In this document: positions 1 to 8,265 of the stretch, in pieces
Layout: each line of letters opens with the position of its first letter
How positions within the stretch are numbered: the first letter of the stretch is position 1
Source of the DNA: a virus
IMG/VR virus record: IMGVR_UViG_3300023172_000205
Coordinates: 1 to 22,821 of that record
Strand: one strand, 5' to 3'
DNA length: 22,821 bases
Notes under the pieces: model-generated
Told to the model about the DNA's origin: nothing
What the model saw: only the letters and a program-made list of their open reading frames with translations
The model's database searches: none
Program-made: the position numbers and the translations under genes

Positions 1-415
1 CTAACAGTATAAGCTCTTTGCTGTCTTTGTCAACCGTGTAGGTAATACCATCTCCCTGCCACGAACTCAGTTCTATGTGATTGATCACGATCTTGCTGTT
101 CAGTATGCTGTTGGCCTTGCAGAAGCAAACGGCCGCCATGATCTGGTCATAGGGTGGTTTTGGCAATTCAATGAATCTGTTTGTTGTACTTTTTTTCAAA
201 GTGTGGTAAAGTGGCTCGTCCCTCCACGTGGTTATCGTGTTGGCGAACACCTGTTCGAAGAGATTCTTCAGTCTCTCGAAATAATCTGTCTGCTCCTTGA
301 GACTTGCCGTGTGTGGTGTGAGAGATATGTTCAGTTTGTATTCATTAGCGAACAGTTCTCCGTCAACAATGATGATACTTTTAAATTTTGTCTTCCAGGT
401 GAATGTGTTTGACAT
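1..415 (-). CDS. hypothetical protein, C-terminus cut by window edge
   Basis: Reading frame open from the ATG at 413-415 to the left edge, giving at least 138 residues without a stop. It starts MSNTFTWKTKFK and contains a central ELPKPPYDQ segment followed by a probable amphipathic helix. I do not recognise a family or any catalytic motif. It is soluble by inspection, with no membrane segment or signal peptide. It follows the 428-679 gene on the same strand after a 12-base gap, so it is probably in the same transcript. A sequence GTAAATAG lies about 5 bases upstream of the start and vaguely resembles the late promoter box, but lacks its final C. The missing 3' end prevents a length comparison. 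Confidence 0.6.
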   Translation of the reverse strand, partial: MSNTFTWKTKFKSIIIVDGELFANEYKLNISLTPHTASLKEQTDYFERLKNLFEQVFANTITTWRDEPLYHTLKKSTTNRFIELPKPPYDQIMAAVCFCKANSILNSKIVINHIELSSWQGDGITYTVDKDSKELILL

Positions 416-427
416 CAAAACTATTTA

Positions 428-679
428 CTAGTCTATGTTGACCAGGTCGCCTAGGTCTGGTTCGTTCCTCAATTTCTTATTGTTCTTGTGCCATTCCTCG
501 ATACGTCTCTGTCTGATGGCATCTTGATATGTCCTTAATGCTTGTTGGAGATTGAACAATAATTCCGGATTCCTGCCACGTCTCGCGATTGCCACCTTCC
601 TGTTCAATTCTTTGATACGTTTGGAAATGTCCTCTTCTGACATGTTGCCTATCTCTTCTTGTAATGGATGGAAGTACAT
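428..679 (-). CDS. small charged helical protein, unknown function
   Basis: 83 residues, highly charged (Lys/Arg/Glu rich), probably two alpha helices. The segment MSEEDISKRIKELNRKVAIA and the QQALRTYQDAIRQRR segment look like coiled-coil or helical-hairpin material. A good Shine-Dalgarno (AAGGAG) sits 5 bases before the ATG and supports this start over the internal Met13. Small proteins of this kind occur near structural genes in marine T4-like phages (from memory), but I cannot assign a role. It lies 15 bases downstream of the small fibre-tip gene and is probably co-transcribed with it from the late promoter at 1287-1296. Confidence 0.7.
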   Translation of the reverse strand: MYFHPLQEEIGNMSEEDISKRIKELNRKVAIARRGRNPELLFNLQQALRTYQDAIRQRRIEEWHKNNKKLRNEPDLGDLVNID

Positions 680-694
680 CGGACTCCTTGATTA

Positions 695-1258
695 TTATGC
701 GTACTGTTTGCCCAGTTGGTGCATCAATACTGTTGTGCCACCGTCTGGTGACATGAATTCGAATAGTGCCCGGCCCAACCCTATCGTTACTTGGTCCGAG
801 GTTCCGTCACTGCCTGTGACATTGTCGGCCTTGATCACAGCACTGGGGAAAGTCAAAATACCTGTTGATGTCGGTGCCACGGTTATGTCTAAAATTATCC
901 TGCCCAACGCTCCTGTTGGGAAGTTTGAAAATGCGAAAGTGGTATCCGCCGTGATGGTCAATGTTTGGTAATGACCATTATCATGGTTCAACGTCACTGC
1001 ACCACTAGACACTGATCCGTGTGTGTAAACAGTTTCCGATGTGTTTTTTAATTTCGCTTTTATAACCTCGTTGTCATTGAAGTCATTGGATGAATTCAAA
1101 CTGGCCTTGTTGTTTTGTAGGTCAGTTATCTCTGTGGCGGCCGTGGTAAAATTGTTTTTAATTTCGGAAAAATTGTCCCTAAAGCCCTGTGAACTGTTGT
1201 CTTGCCCTGCTTTTGGATATGTTCCGTCTATGTTTCCTGGTATTATGTTACTCGCCAT
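695..1258 (-). CDS. small tail-fibre/structural protein
   Basis: 187 residues. The N-terminus (IIPGNIDGTYPKAGQDNSSQ followed by GFRDNFSEIKNNF) is the short module that marine T4-like phage fibre proteins carry in the form 'GTGDxxRxAxxKxNxNFxELY'. The rest (about 70-187) is a beta-rich domain related by eye to the C-terminus of the 742-residue protein at 9109-11337 (a T-x-T-x-x-x-F-x-x-x-x-x-P-T-G pattern). No enzyme motif. The start overlaps the stop of the upstream Ig-like gene in TAATG, which indicates translational coupling. A late box (GATAAATACC) lies inside the 3' end of that gene and AAAGGA lies about 8 bases before the ATG. It is probably a virion tip or short-fibre protein; the exact position in the particle is unknown. 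Confidence 0.8.
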   Translation of the reverse strand: MASNIIPGNIDGTYPKAGQDNSSQGFRDNFSEIKNNFTTAATEITDLQNNKASLNSSNDFNDNEVIKAKLKNTSETVYTHGSVSSGAVTLNHDNGHYQTLTITADTTFAFSNFPTGALGRIILDITVAPTSTGILTFPSAVIKADNVTGSDGTSDQVTIGLGRALFEFMSPDGGTTVLMHQLGKQYA

Positions 1259-3771
1259 TACTGTATTCCTTTGTCTCTAAATTTTAGGTATTTATCGTTA
1301 CTTCTCTCCACTTTAATAATTGTGCCAGCCTGTGGTGTCTCTTTGGTAAAAGTTATTGTTGTTTTCTTTGTGGCGGTGTTGTGTGACAACGTGATCCCTA
1401 GTTCGTGATCAGCAGAACGCAGTGTTCCGTCCGCTGTCAGATAGGTAGGTTTGATATTGTTGTCTGCTGTCACTCCTTGCCCCACAAACACTGTGTTTGT
1501 TCCTTCCTTGATCAACACGTCCTCTTCGTGTAGCAGTTCATCAACAACGAAACTGTCCGTTGTTCCGTCCGCTGTGAATGTATCTGTTGCGACCTTGCTT
1601 TTGCTCACCACATATCTATCTATAGTGAATGCTATGTTTTTGAAATTCAATGCCTTGTCTTCTATCCTCTTTTTGACCAATGCTGATGTTCCAGGTTTGC
1701 AGTAACAGATGGGCACCGCGGTCACATATCCCAGTGGCGCCAGGTCGCCTGCCTGTGTGGTCTTCATCCATAGGGGTAGGTAGTCCCATTCTTTGTGTCC
1801 CAGGCTCTTCATCCTTGACCTCATGTTGGCAACCGCGTTGGGATATACCGTTTCCATGAATCCCAGATCCGCACTCAATTGGTTGGCGTATCTCACCTTT
1901 GAACCTGATGTGCTGAACGACAGCCCTCCGTCAGTGGTAACTTCATAATCTATGTAATCTGCTGTTGCATTCATGGTTGACGCCCTTGGTCCTAGTAAAG
2001 GTTTCGAAACAACATCACGTAAATTAATGGAACTGGAAACAGATTGTCCATCCTTGTTGACCATGTTGTCCTTGATCTCTACATAGACCACTTCGTATTT
2101 TGTGGCGGTTCCTTCTTTGGCCACTGCTGTCTTTATGTCTCCAAAGTACAGGGTCTTGGGAGCATGGTTCTGTTCCATCTGCTGTTGGAAAGCAGTCAAC
2201 GTCTGTGCTTCAAGTCCCGACATCATCAGCATGTCAGGCTTTAATTTCATACCAAAATTACTATCCTCGGGTCTGAATATGTTGTCTACAGAATTGATGT
2301 TTGGATCCTGTGCTATGTTGTAGAATATGTTCTGATCTATAAAGGATGTTGCGTGACCAGACATGTTGCCATACTCGATCTGTGTGTACGGTATGTCAAG
2401 ATTGATTGTGAACTCTTTTGAAGTTGCCGCTGATTGGTATTGATCACTCACCGTAACCGTGAACGTGTAGGTTCTCGTGGAATCTGTGAAATCACTAGGA
2501 TCTATCGTGCCTATCAGGTTTCCCTGTTCCGACAAAGTGATACCAGTTGGCAAAGATCCCGCTGTGACTGAATAACTGAGCACACGATTGGTGTCCTCTG
2601 CTACTGCTTCTATTGACAACAGGCTTGGCACGTCGGCTTTCAATGTGCCCACTAAGGTTGGCGTAGTGAATGCTATTCCTATGTCGATCTCTCCAATCAC
2701 TTTCATGGTGAATTCTTGGTCTGTGAACACGTTGATTCCCGTTGCCACTACCCTGTTTGCTCTGACAGTGAATGTGTAAGTTGTCTCCACCGCTGACTGT
2801 CTGGCCAACTGTCCGTAGAGTTCTCCGGAGTCAACATCTATGGAAACACCCGCGGGCAGTGAACCTGCCTGTATAGAATATTCTAGATCTCCCTGTAGTG
2901 GATCGAAGTCTTCAACATCGATTTTCACCACAAATGCGTTGTCGTGCCTGAACGTGCCGAGGTCTGATCCTGTCCTGAAAACAGGTCTCCTGTTGGCACT
3001 GAGGTCCATGGTCAGCGGTGAGTTTTGTATTTCTGTTGCGTCGATTGTGATCGCTGTGTTGGAGACTCTCCAGAAGTCTGCGGAATAAACAAATATGTTG
3101 TTGTTCTGTTCTACGAAACTGGTACCGTCTGAAACTCGCACTATGAAATCAAAATTCTTGCTGATACTTTTTGATGTTATTGTTCTGTCAAATGTACCAT
3201 CCCATTGATCCTCTGGAGCACCATCATCGTATCCACCACGTTCTCCATATCTTTGATCGTCCGTTAGTTGGACTATGCCTGATATCAGGCCTGACTTGCT
3301 CATGGTCACTCCTGGTGGTAGCGATCCCTGAACAATCTCATACACAAGTGTTTGTCCCGCCCTGGTGTCTGAATCAGTTGCCTGCATCTGCAGTGACACA
3401 CTGGAACCATCGATTACCCAATATAATCCAACGCTGGTACTGTCATCAAGTTGTAGTTGTCCAGAAGCAGTCGTGAAAGTTGGAGTGTCCGCACCTTGTA
3501 CGTCTAGTGAAAAAGTCCTGTCTGTGATAGCGGTACCGGCCGTGGCTCGCACGACGAAGGTGTAAAGAGTTCTTTTGGCAACCTCAGCCGGAGTACCTGT
3601 CAAGAGCCCGTCCGTTGTTACCTGCATTCCTGCGGGTAGGCTCCCTGCTATCACGGAGTAAGTGATGGCCGTTGAATCGCTGGTGTTGGCCTCCAATTGG
3701 AGACTGTACGCGACTTGCTCGTCTATGGTTGCAATTTTACCTGCAGTGGTAGACCACACTGGTGTTGCCAT
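1258..3771 (-). CDS. large structural protein with four Ig-like (He_PIG-type) repeats
   Basis: 837 residues. Residues about 5-465 contain four Ig/cadherin-like repeats, each marked by a G-S-L-P-x-G motif (near residues 43, 149, 303 and 405) followed about 10 residues later by a G-x-L-x-G turn. This is the signature of the putative Ig (He_PIG) family of surface adhesins. Residues about 470-837 form a separate non-repetitive domain (motifs WDYLPLWMKT, PICYCKPGT) that I recognise only as resembling large structural proteins of marine T4-like phages. No signal peptide or transmembrane helix. A strong Shine-Dalgarno (AAGGAG) and the late box at 3791-3800 precede the start. The likely role is tail or surface fibre binding of host or carbohydrate (inference). 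Confidence 0.82.
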   Translation of the reverse strand: MATPVWSTTAGKIATIDEQVAYSLQLEANTSDSTAITYSVIAGSLPAGMQVTTDGLLTGTPAEVAKRTLYTFVVRATAGTAITDRTFSLDVQGADTPTFTTASGQLQLDDSTSVGLYWVIDGSSVSLQMQATDSDTRAGQTLVYEIVQGSLPPGVTMSKSGLISGIVQLTDDQRYGERGGYDDGAPEDQWDGTFDRTITSKSISKNFDFIVRVSDGTSFVEQNNNIFVYSADFWRVSNTAITIDATEIQNSPLTMDLSANRRPVFRTGSDLGTFRHDNAFVVKIDVEDFDPLQGDLEYSIQAGSLPAGVSIDVDSGELYGQLARQSAVETTYTFTVRANRVVATGINVFTDQEFTMKVIGEIDIGIAFTTPTLVGTLKADVPSLLSIEAVAEDTNRVLSYSVTAGSLPTGITLSEQGNLIGTIDPSDFTDSTRTYTFTVTVSDQYQSAATSKEFTINLDIPYTQIEYGNMSGHATSFIDQNIFYNIAQDPNINSVDNIFRPEDSNFGMKLKPDMLMMSGLEAQTLTAFQQQMEQNHAPKTLYFGDIKTAVAKEGTATKYEVVYVEIKDNMVNKDGQSVSSSINLRDVVSKPLLGPRASTMNATADYIDYEVTTDGGLSFSTSGSKVRYANQLSADLGFMETVYPNAVANMRSRMKSLGHKEWDYLPLWMKTTQAGDLAPLGYVTAVPICYCKPGTSALVKKRIEDKALNFKNIAFTIDRYVVSKSKVATDTFTADGTTDSFVVDELLHEEDVLIKEGTNTVFVGQGVTADNNIKPTYLTADGTLRSADHELGITLSHNTATKKTTITFTKETPQAGTIIKVERSNDKYLKFRDKGIQ
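1287..1296 (-). promoter_or_regulatory. late promoter box (TAAATAC)
   Basis: GATAAATACC on the minus strand inside the 3' end of the Ig-like gene, about 30 bases before the 187-residue structural gene. It matches the T4 late promoter type (TATAAATA) and the other boxes in this window. Confidence 0.65.
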
Positions 3772-3790
3772 TAATCTTACTCCTTACACG

Positions 3791-3800
3791 GGTATTTATT
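3791..3800 (-). promoter_or_regulatory. late promoter box (TAAATAC)
   Basis: AATAAATACC on the minus strand, 19 bases before the ATG of the Ig-like gene (1258-3771), followed by AAGGAG. Same core as the other late boxes. Confidence 0.65.
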
Positions 3801-3805
3801 GGCGA

Positions 3806-3964
3806 TTACCGGCTATTATTCTGTGTACGAATCCAGTGTTCCAGGTGCTGTTGCAGTCCCTCACGTGTGATCTTGTCCTGCTCACGTCGTATGGCCTCCT
3901 CCAAGCGTTTGATCTCAGAATGTGCTGACTTGCGCCTGTTATGGTCGTTCCTGTGTTTCCTCAT
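3806..3964 (-). CDS. 52-residue basic helical protein (small gene)
   Basis: A 52-codon frame from ATG (3962-3964) to TAA (3806-3808). The protein begins MRKHRNDHNRRKSAHSEIKR and continues with a heptad-like LEEAIRREQDKI segment, so it is strongly basic and predicted all-helical. A plausible ribosome site (AAGAAGGGA) ends a few bases before the ATG. The frame fills most of an otherwise empty 223-base gap between two structural genes, in the same orientation and after the fibre gene at 3995-5422. The opposite-strand frames here show no such features. Function is unknown; nucleic acid or virion-scaffold binding would be only a guess. Confidence 0.6.
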   Translation of the reverse strand: MRKHRNDHNRRKSAHSEIKRLEEAIRREQDKITREGLQQHLEHWIRTQNNSR

Positions 3965-3994
3965 TGTCCCTTCTTAAGGATGTGTTATTGGCTA

Positions 3995-5422
3995 TTAAGA
4001 TTCGTCGTAGAAGGGAATCACCCTCATTGTGCCGGCGATCTTGATCTTGATGTAGCCAGTCGGTGTGCCCGGCAGTGCCGATGCACCTCCCGCCGATCCC
4101 ACAGTTGATTGTGTGGCCGTGTTAAGATCCACAACTCCAGTACCCTGTGTGCTGATAGAGATGTCACCATCTGACGTATCATTCTGTAAGGCGTCTGCCC
4201 TTACTGTAGTGGCCTCCATCAACGTGAAGTTGGCTTCTGTGGCGGTTAATTTCACGTTCGTTCCGCCAACCGCAACGTTCTGTCCTGCGGCAGGTGATAG
4301 TGTGATACCGCCTGATGTCGATGACAGTGTGTTGCCGTCCAATCTCAAGTTGTCAACATTAAGTTGTCCTGTTGTGGTCTGTGTTCCTGCGTGAGTGATT
4401 GGTCCTGTTAGCACAATGGCTCCTGTTCCAGCCGGATCGATCGTTATGTCTCCGTTTGTGTCAGAAGTGATAGTACCGTCTGCGATAATATTCAAGTCAC
4501 CAACTGCAAAAGTTCCTGTGGTCAATGATCCCGACACAGTTGTGTTACCTGTTGTGGCAACGTCCGCCGTGTTCAATGTTCCTACCACCGTTGTGTTTGG
4601 TATGATTCTGACCTGTCCTGTTCCCGATGCGTCCAGTTCTAGGTTCGCATTCGAGGCGTTGGTAGTGATTGTGTTGTCGGCCATTGAAATACTATCAACG
4701 GTCACAGTTCCTGTCATCGTGGCCGCGTTGATTGTAGGTGCTGTTAGAACTTTATTTGTTAAAGTTTGAGATCCTGTGAGTGTGGCAACCGTTCCGTCAA
4801 TCGCCGTTGTGACTGTGTTTCCCGTCGCACTTGTGGTTATACCAGTGCCTCCAGAGAACTGCATCACCTCTGAATCGAGATCAATCGAATTGGTAGTCGA
4901 ATCGTCTGCTGTGAAATCTAGATCTGCGGCTGTTACCTGTGCATCAACATATGCTTTGATAGATTGTTGCGTCGCCAAAGCAGTTGCCGAATCTGATCCC
5001 ATGGCATCTTCGTCTAGTATACCTGTTACAGTTGCACCCGACGCCAGTGCCAATGAGGTGCTCAAAGTTGTGGCACCTGTGATCGTTGCCGCACCCGCCA
5101 CATTCAACGTGCCTGTTGTCTGTATGTTCTCTGCTATTGTGATCTGTGTCGAATCGTCAGAACTCATTGTTGTGCCAACAAATTTCATCGCACCCAGTTT
5201 GATGCTACCTGTGCCATTTGGAGTGACAGTGATGTCACCGTTGGTCACACCTGTTGTTATTGCAAAGTTGTTTACGTCTAGGTTCGCGTCCAGTGTGTTG
5301 ATGTCGTTGTCTGTACCGTAAAGTTCCACGAAGTTGTCGTTGATCTTGTCAAATGCTGTTCTTAGTGGATCACCCGTGCCGTCGTTAGCACTTGATCCTA
5401 TGTTGATGTTTTGTCTAGCCAT
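3995..5422 (-). CDS. tail-fibre-like beta-repeat protein, 475 aa
   Basis: Residues 1-35 carry the shared fibre N-terminal module (INIG, ANDGTGDPLRTAFDKINDNF, ELY). Five copies of a beta-solenoid-type unit (N-x-D/A-I/L-x-x-x-x-x-G-T-G-x-V/I) lie near residues 60, 258, 322, 369 and 418, separated by Thr/Ala-rich beta segments. A module with DEDxM and ATQQSIKAYVD lies at about 136-160 and recurs in the 742-residue protein. The C-terminus (GYIKIKIAGTMRVIPFYD) is a compact end domain of a type common in phage fibres. No enzyme or chaperone domain. The late box at 5449-5458 and AAGGA before the ATG support late expression and this start. Confidence 0.82.
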   Translation of the reverse strand: MARQNINIGSSANDGTGDPLRTAFDKINDNFVELYGTDNDINTLDANLDVNNFAITTGVTNGDITVTPNGTGSIKLGAMKFVGTTMSSDDSTQITIAENIQTTGTLNVAGAATITGATTLSTSLALASGATVTGILDEDAMGSDSATALATQQSIKAYVDAQVTAADLDFTADDSTTNSIDLDSEVMQFSGGTGITTSATGNTVTTAIDGTVATLTGSQTLTNKVLTAPTINAATMTGTVTVDSISMADNTITTNASNANLELDASGTGQVRIIPNTTVVGTLNTADVATTGNTTVSGSLTTGTFAVGDLNIIADGTITSDTNGDITIDPAGTGAIVLTGPITHAGTQTTTGQLNVDNLRLDGNTLSSTSGGITLSPAAGQNVAVGGTNVKLTATEANFTLMEATTVRADALQNDTSDGDISISTQGTGVVDLNTATQSTVGSAGGASALPGTPTGYIKIKIAGTMRVIPFYDES

Positions 5423-5448
5423 ACTTTATGTTAATCCTTTTTGTTATG

Positions 5449-5458
5449 GGTATTTATT
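5449..5458 (-). promoter_or_regulatory. late promoter box (TAAATAC)
   Basis: AATAAATACC on the minus strand, 26 bases before the 475-residue fibre gene, with AAGGA in the leader. It sits in the intergenic gap 5423-5485. Confidence 0.65.
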
Positions 5459-5485
5459 TGAAATTCTATAAACCTAATGTAATTA

Positions 5486-6868
5486 TTATAGGTCTATTAT
5501 GACTCTCTGGAATTTGAACACTGTGCTGTCGTTGGTGATGTTGGTGGCCAGCAATCTCACATTACCGTCGTCTATGTCTGCTGTGAACGTGCATAATGGA
5601 TCCGTGTAAGAACCGGTGTTTCCAAACACGGTAACGTAGGCCTCCGTGGTGCTGTCAGCACTTGGGCCGTGTACCAGCGTGGCTTCCACCATCTCGAACC
5701 TGCTGTTGGTGGCGTCTGATATGGAGATGTAGTACTTGGCACTCCTGTACGAAGCACTAGACCAACTGTCTATGACGGTAGTGGCAGATGTTGCCACAGT
5801 TGCGGTGTTGTCACCGATCTCCGAGTGGTTCAATGTGGATGCACTTGAGATGGTCACAAATCCTATGTTGCCTGCACCGTCCGTCTTCAGCACTTGGTCC
5901 GCTGAACCGTCTGACGTTGGGAAACTGAGACCGCTGATGGACACCGTTCCCGTGCCATTGCCTGAAAGTTCCAGGTCAGCGTTGGAGGCATTTGACGAGA
6001 TCGTGTTGTCTGTGATGGTCACACCGTCGATGGTCATACCGCTAGTGGTTGTCAATGTGGTGAATGTTGCCGCCACCGGCGTGGTCGCACCTATCACGGT
6101 GTTGTCGATGGCACCGCTGTTGATGTCCACCTTGGCCATCACCACGGATCCTGATCCGCTCGCTGATAGCACCAGGTCTGAGTTGGATTGCGTGGTCGTT
6201 ATATTGTTGTCCGTGATATTGACATTAGAATCTATGGTCAGGTTGCTGACGTTCACTGTGCCGGTACCTCCCGGTGTGAGGTTCAGGTCAGCGTTTGAAC
6301 TGGTTGCTATTGTGTTGTCGTTGAATGTGATGTTGTCTATTGTGGTTGTCCCGACCAAACTCGTTGCTCCTGTCACGTTCAACGTAGATAGTGTTGTCAA
6401 TGCTGAAGGAACTGCCAGAGTTGAACTTAGGTTTGTTGCACCTGAAAGTGTTGCCGCACCAGAAACATTTATTGTGCCATCTACGATCAATCCATCGTTG
6501 ATGTTGATGGCAGTAGAGTCATCGGAACTCAATGTCGTGCCTCTGAATTTCACTGCACCAAACACCACAGAACCGGTGCCGCTTGGTAGTAAATTTATGT
6601 TTTCATTTGATCTTGTGCCTTCGATAGTGTTATCGTTGATCCTGATTGCTGGGAAGGACACGGCACCTGTGCCTGAAGGCTTGAATACCAGGTCCTCGTT
6701 TGATCTAGTGGCGGATATCTCATTGCCACTGAAACTTAGATCACCGCCTGTGAGTGGAGATAGGTACAGTTCCGTGAACATGTCGTTCACTTTCTGCATG
6801 GCGGATCTCAGAGTATCACCTGTGCCGTCGTTTGCGTTTTCACCTACATTTAAAGTCTGTTGTGCCAT
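5486..6868 (-). CDS. tail-fibre-like beta-repeat protein, 460 aa (paralogue A)
   Basis: 460 residues. The N-terminal fibre module (LNVGENANDGTGDTLRSAMQ) is followed by five beta repeat units of the S-N-x-D-L...G-T-G-x-V type near residues 56, 87, 191, 228 and 296, with a VIGATTPVAATFTT linker at about 258-271. A C-terminal domain (about 365-460) ends in a GNVRLLAT...FKFQR pattern. The next gene upstream (6870-8246) encodes a clear full-length paralogue with the same domain order, so the pair arose by tandem duplication. Only one base separates the upstream stop and this ATG (TAACATG), and I see no late box here. It is therefore probably translated from the transcript that starts at 8255-8264. 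Confidence 0.82.
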   Translation of the reverse strand: MAQQTLNVGENANDGTGDTLRSAMQKVNDMFTELYLSPLTGGDLSFSGNEISATRSNEDLVFKPSGTGAVSFPAIRINDNTIEGTRSNENINLLPSGTGSVVFGAVKFRGTTLSSDDSTAININDGLIVDGTINVSGAATLSGATNLSSTLAVPSALTTLSTLNVTGATSLVGTTTIDNITFNDNTIATSSNADLNLTPGGTGTVNVSNLTIDSNVNITDNNITTTQSNSDLVLSASGSGSVVMAKVDINSGAIDNTVIGATTPVAATFTTLTTTSGMTIDGVTITDNTISSNASNADLELSGNGTGTVSISGLSFPTSDGSADQVLKTDGAGNIGFVTISSASTLNHSEIGDNTATVATSATTVIDSWSSASYRSAKYYISISDATNSRFEMVEATLVHGPSADSTTEAYVTVFGNTGSYTDPLCTFTADIDDGNVRLLATNITNDSTVFKFQRVIIDL

Positions 6869-6869
6869 G

Positions 6870-8246
6870 TTATACTTTTATCACCCTTTTCACGAATTTT
6901 ATTACTTGGTTGTTAGTGTTATTTACTGTTCCTAGCAACCTAACGTTGCCGCCCGATATGTCCGCACTCAAAACTATTGACTGATACGCAGTTGATCCAT
7001 CTCCCTGACCGTTGCCTACACGTGCAAAAGAACTGACATAGGCGTTGGTTCCGTCGTGTGTGACGTTGGCCTCCACCAATGCGTACCTGTCCGCCGTGCT
7101 GTCTGACATCTGTATCAGGTATTTCACACTCCTGTGTGTTGACGCACTGAATGAATCTATGGTCTGTGTCGAGGAGTCACCTGTTATGGTGACCGTGCCG
7201 TCCGCTATGTCTGATTCCACATACAGAATTGGGAAGGTGACCAAGGAGAGGTTCTTGGATGCATCCGTCTTTATGAATTGTCCCGCCGCATATGAGTTTG
7301 GCCAACTGAAACCGTTTATCAGGACGTTGCCTGATCCACTGGCACTGATCTCGAGATCAGCGTTCAGGGTGTTGACCGTGATCTGGTTGTCCTTGATGTT
7401 GAGCTGGCCAGCGTTGATCTCCGTATTTGTTAAGGACACCGTGGTGAAGGTTCCAGCGGCCGGTGTGGCGGCGCCTATCACCGTGTCGTCGATGGTGCCT
7501 GAATCTAGATCGATGTTTGAAATCTGTGTGGAGCCCGTGCCATTGCCTGACAGAGTCAGATCGTCATTGGATCTGGTGACCTTGATCACGTTGTCCGTGA
7601 GGTTGATGCTGGAGTCTATGGTGAGATTACTGACGTTGACCACTCCCGTGCCACCAGGTGTTAGGTTAAGGTCAGCATTGGAACTGGTGCCTATGATGTT
7701 GTCGTTGAACGTGAGGTTGTCCACCGTGGTTGTTCCCACGAATGAAGAAGCACCCGAAACTGTCATGGTAGACAGTGTGGTCAGACCAACCACATCTAAT
7801 GTGGATCCGATTTGAACCGCTCCACTTAATGTTGTCGCTCCTGCAGTCAAGGTGCCATCAACGTTTAGGTTCTCGTTGATGTTCACTATGGATGAGTCAA
7901 TTGCAGTGATCGTAGTTCCTGATATTCCGATCCCGTCAACAACCAAAGATCCCGATCCGTTTGCCCTCAATATTAGATCCTCGTTGGATCTGGTGCCCTC
8001 GATGTTGTTGTCGTTGATACGTATCGCTGGAAACAGTACGCTACCTGTCCCTGAGGGTTTCAACACTATGTCTGCGTTGGATGCCGTACTGCTGATCTCG
8101 TTCTGTAGGAAACCCAGTGTGGTGGTCGCCAACGGATCAGCGTACAACTCCGTGAAGTTGTTGTTGATCTTGATGCCCGCACCTCGTATGGTATCGCCCG
8201 TGCCGTCGTCCGCGATCGTTCCTATGTTTATTACCTCTTGTGCCAT
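6870..8246 (-). CDS. tail-fibre-like beta-repeat protein, 458 aa (paralogue B)
   Basis: 458 residues with the same architecture as the neighbour at 5486-6868: INIGTIADDGTGDTIRGAG module, five S-N-A-D...G-T-G repeat units, an AATPAAGTFTT linker and a C-terminal domain with GGNVRLLGT. Long stretches are identical to the paralogue, for example SSNADLNLTPGGTG and VNVSNLTIDS. Other stretches have diverged, notably the end domain, which would be the receptor-facing part if this is a fibre. The late box at 8255-8264 lies only 8 bases before the ATG, so the leader is very short. Its role in the virion is inferred from composition and neighbours. Confidence 0.82.
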   Translation of the reverse strand: MAQEVINIGTIADDGTGDTIRGAGIKINNNFTELYADPLATTTLGFLQNEISSTASNADIVLKPSGTGSVLFPAIRINDNNIEGTRSNEDLILRANGSGSLVVDGIGISGTTITAIDSSIVNINENLNVDGTLTAGATTLSGAVQIGSTLDVVGLTTLSTMTVSGASSFVGTTTVDNLTFNDNIIGTSSNADLNLTPGGTGVVNVSNLTIDSSINLTDNVIKVTRSNDDLTLSGNGTGSTQISNIDLDSGTIDDTVIGAATPAAGTFTTVSLTNTEINAGQLNIKDNQITVNTLNADLEISASGSGNVLINGFSWPNSYAAGQFIKTDASKNLSLVTFPILYVESDIADGTVTITGDSSTQTIDSFSASTHRSVKYLIQMSDSTADRYALVEANVTHDGTNAYVSSFARVGNGQGDGSTAYQSIVLSADISGGNVRLLGTVNNTNNQVIKFVKRVIKV

Positions 8247-8254
8247 AATTTACT

Positions 8255-8264
8255 GGTATTTATG
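8255..8264 (-). promoter_or_regulatory. late promoter box (TAAATAC)
   Basis: CATAAATACC on the minus strand, 8 bases before the 458-residue fibre gene; no room for a full Shine-Dalgarno. It probably drives the paralogous pair 5486-8246. Confidence 0.65.
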
Positions 8265-8265
8265 G

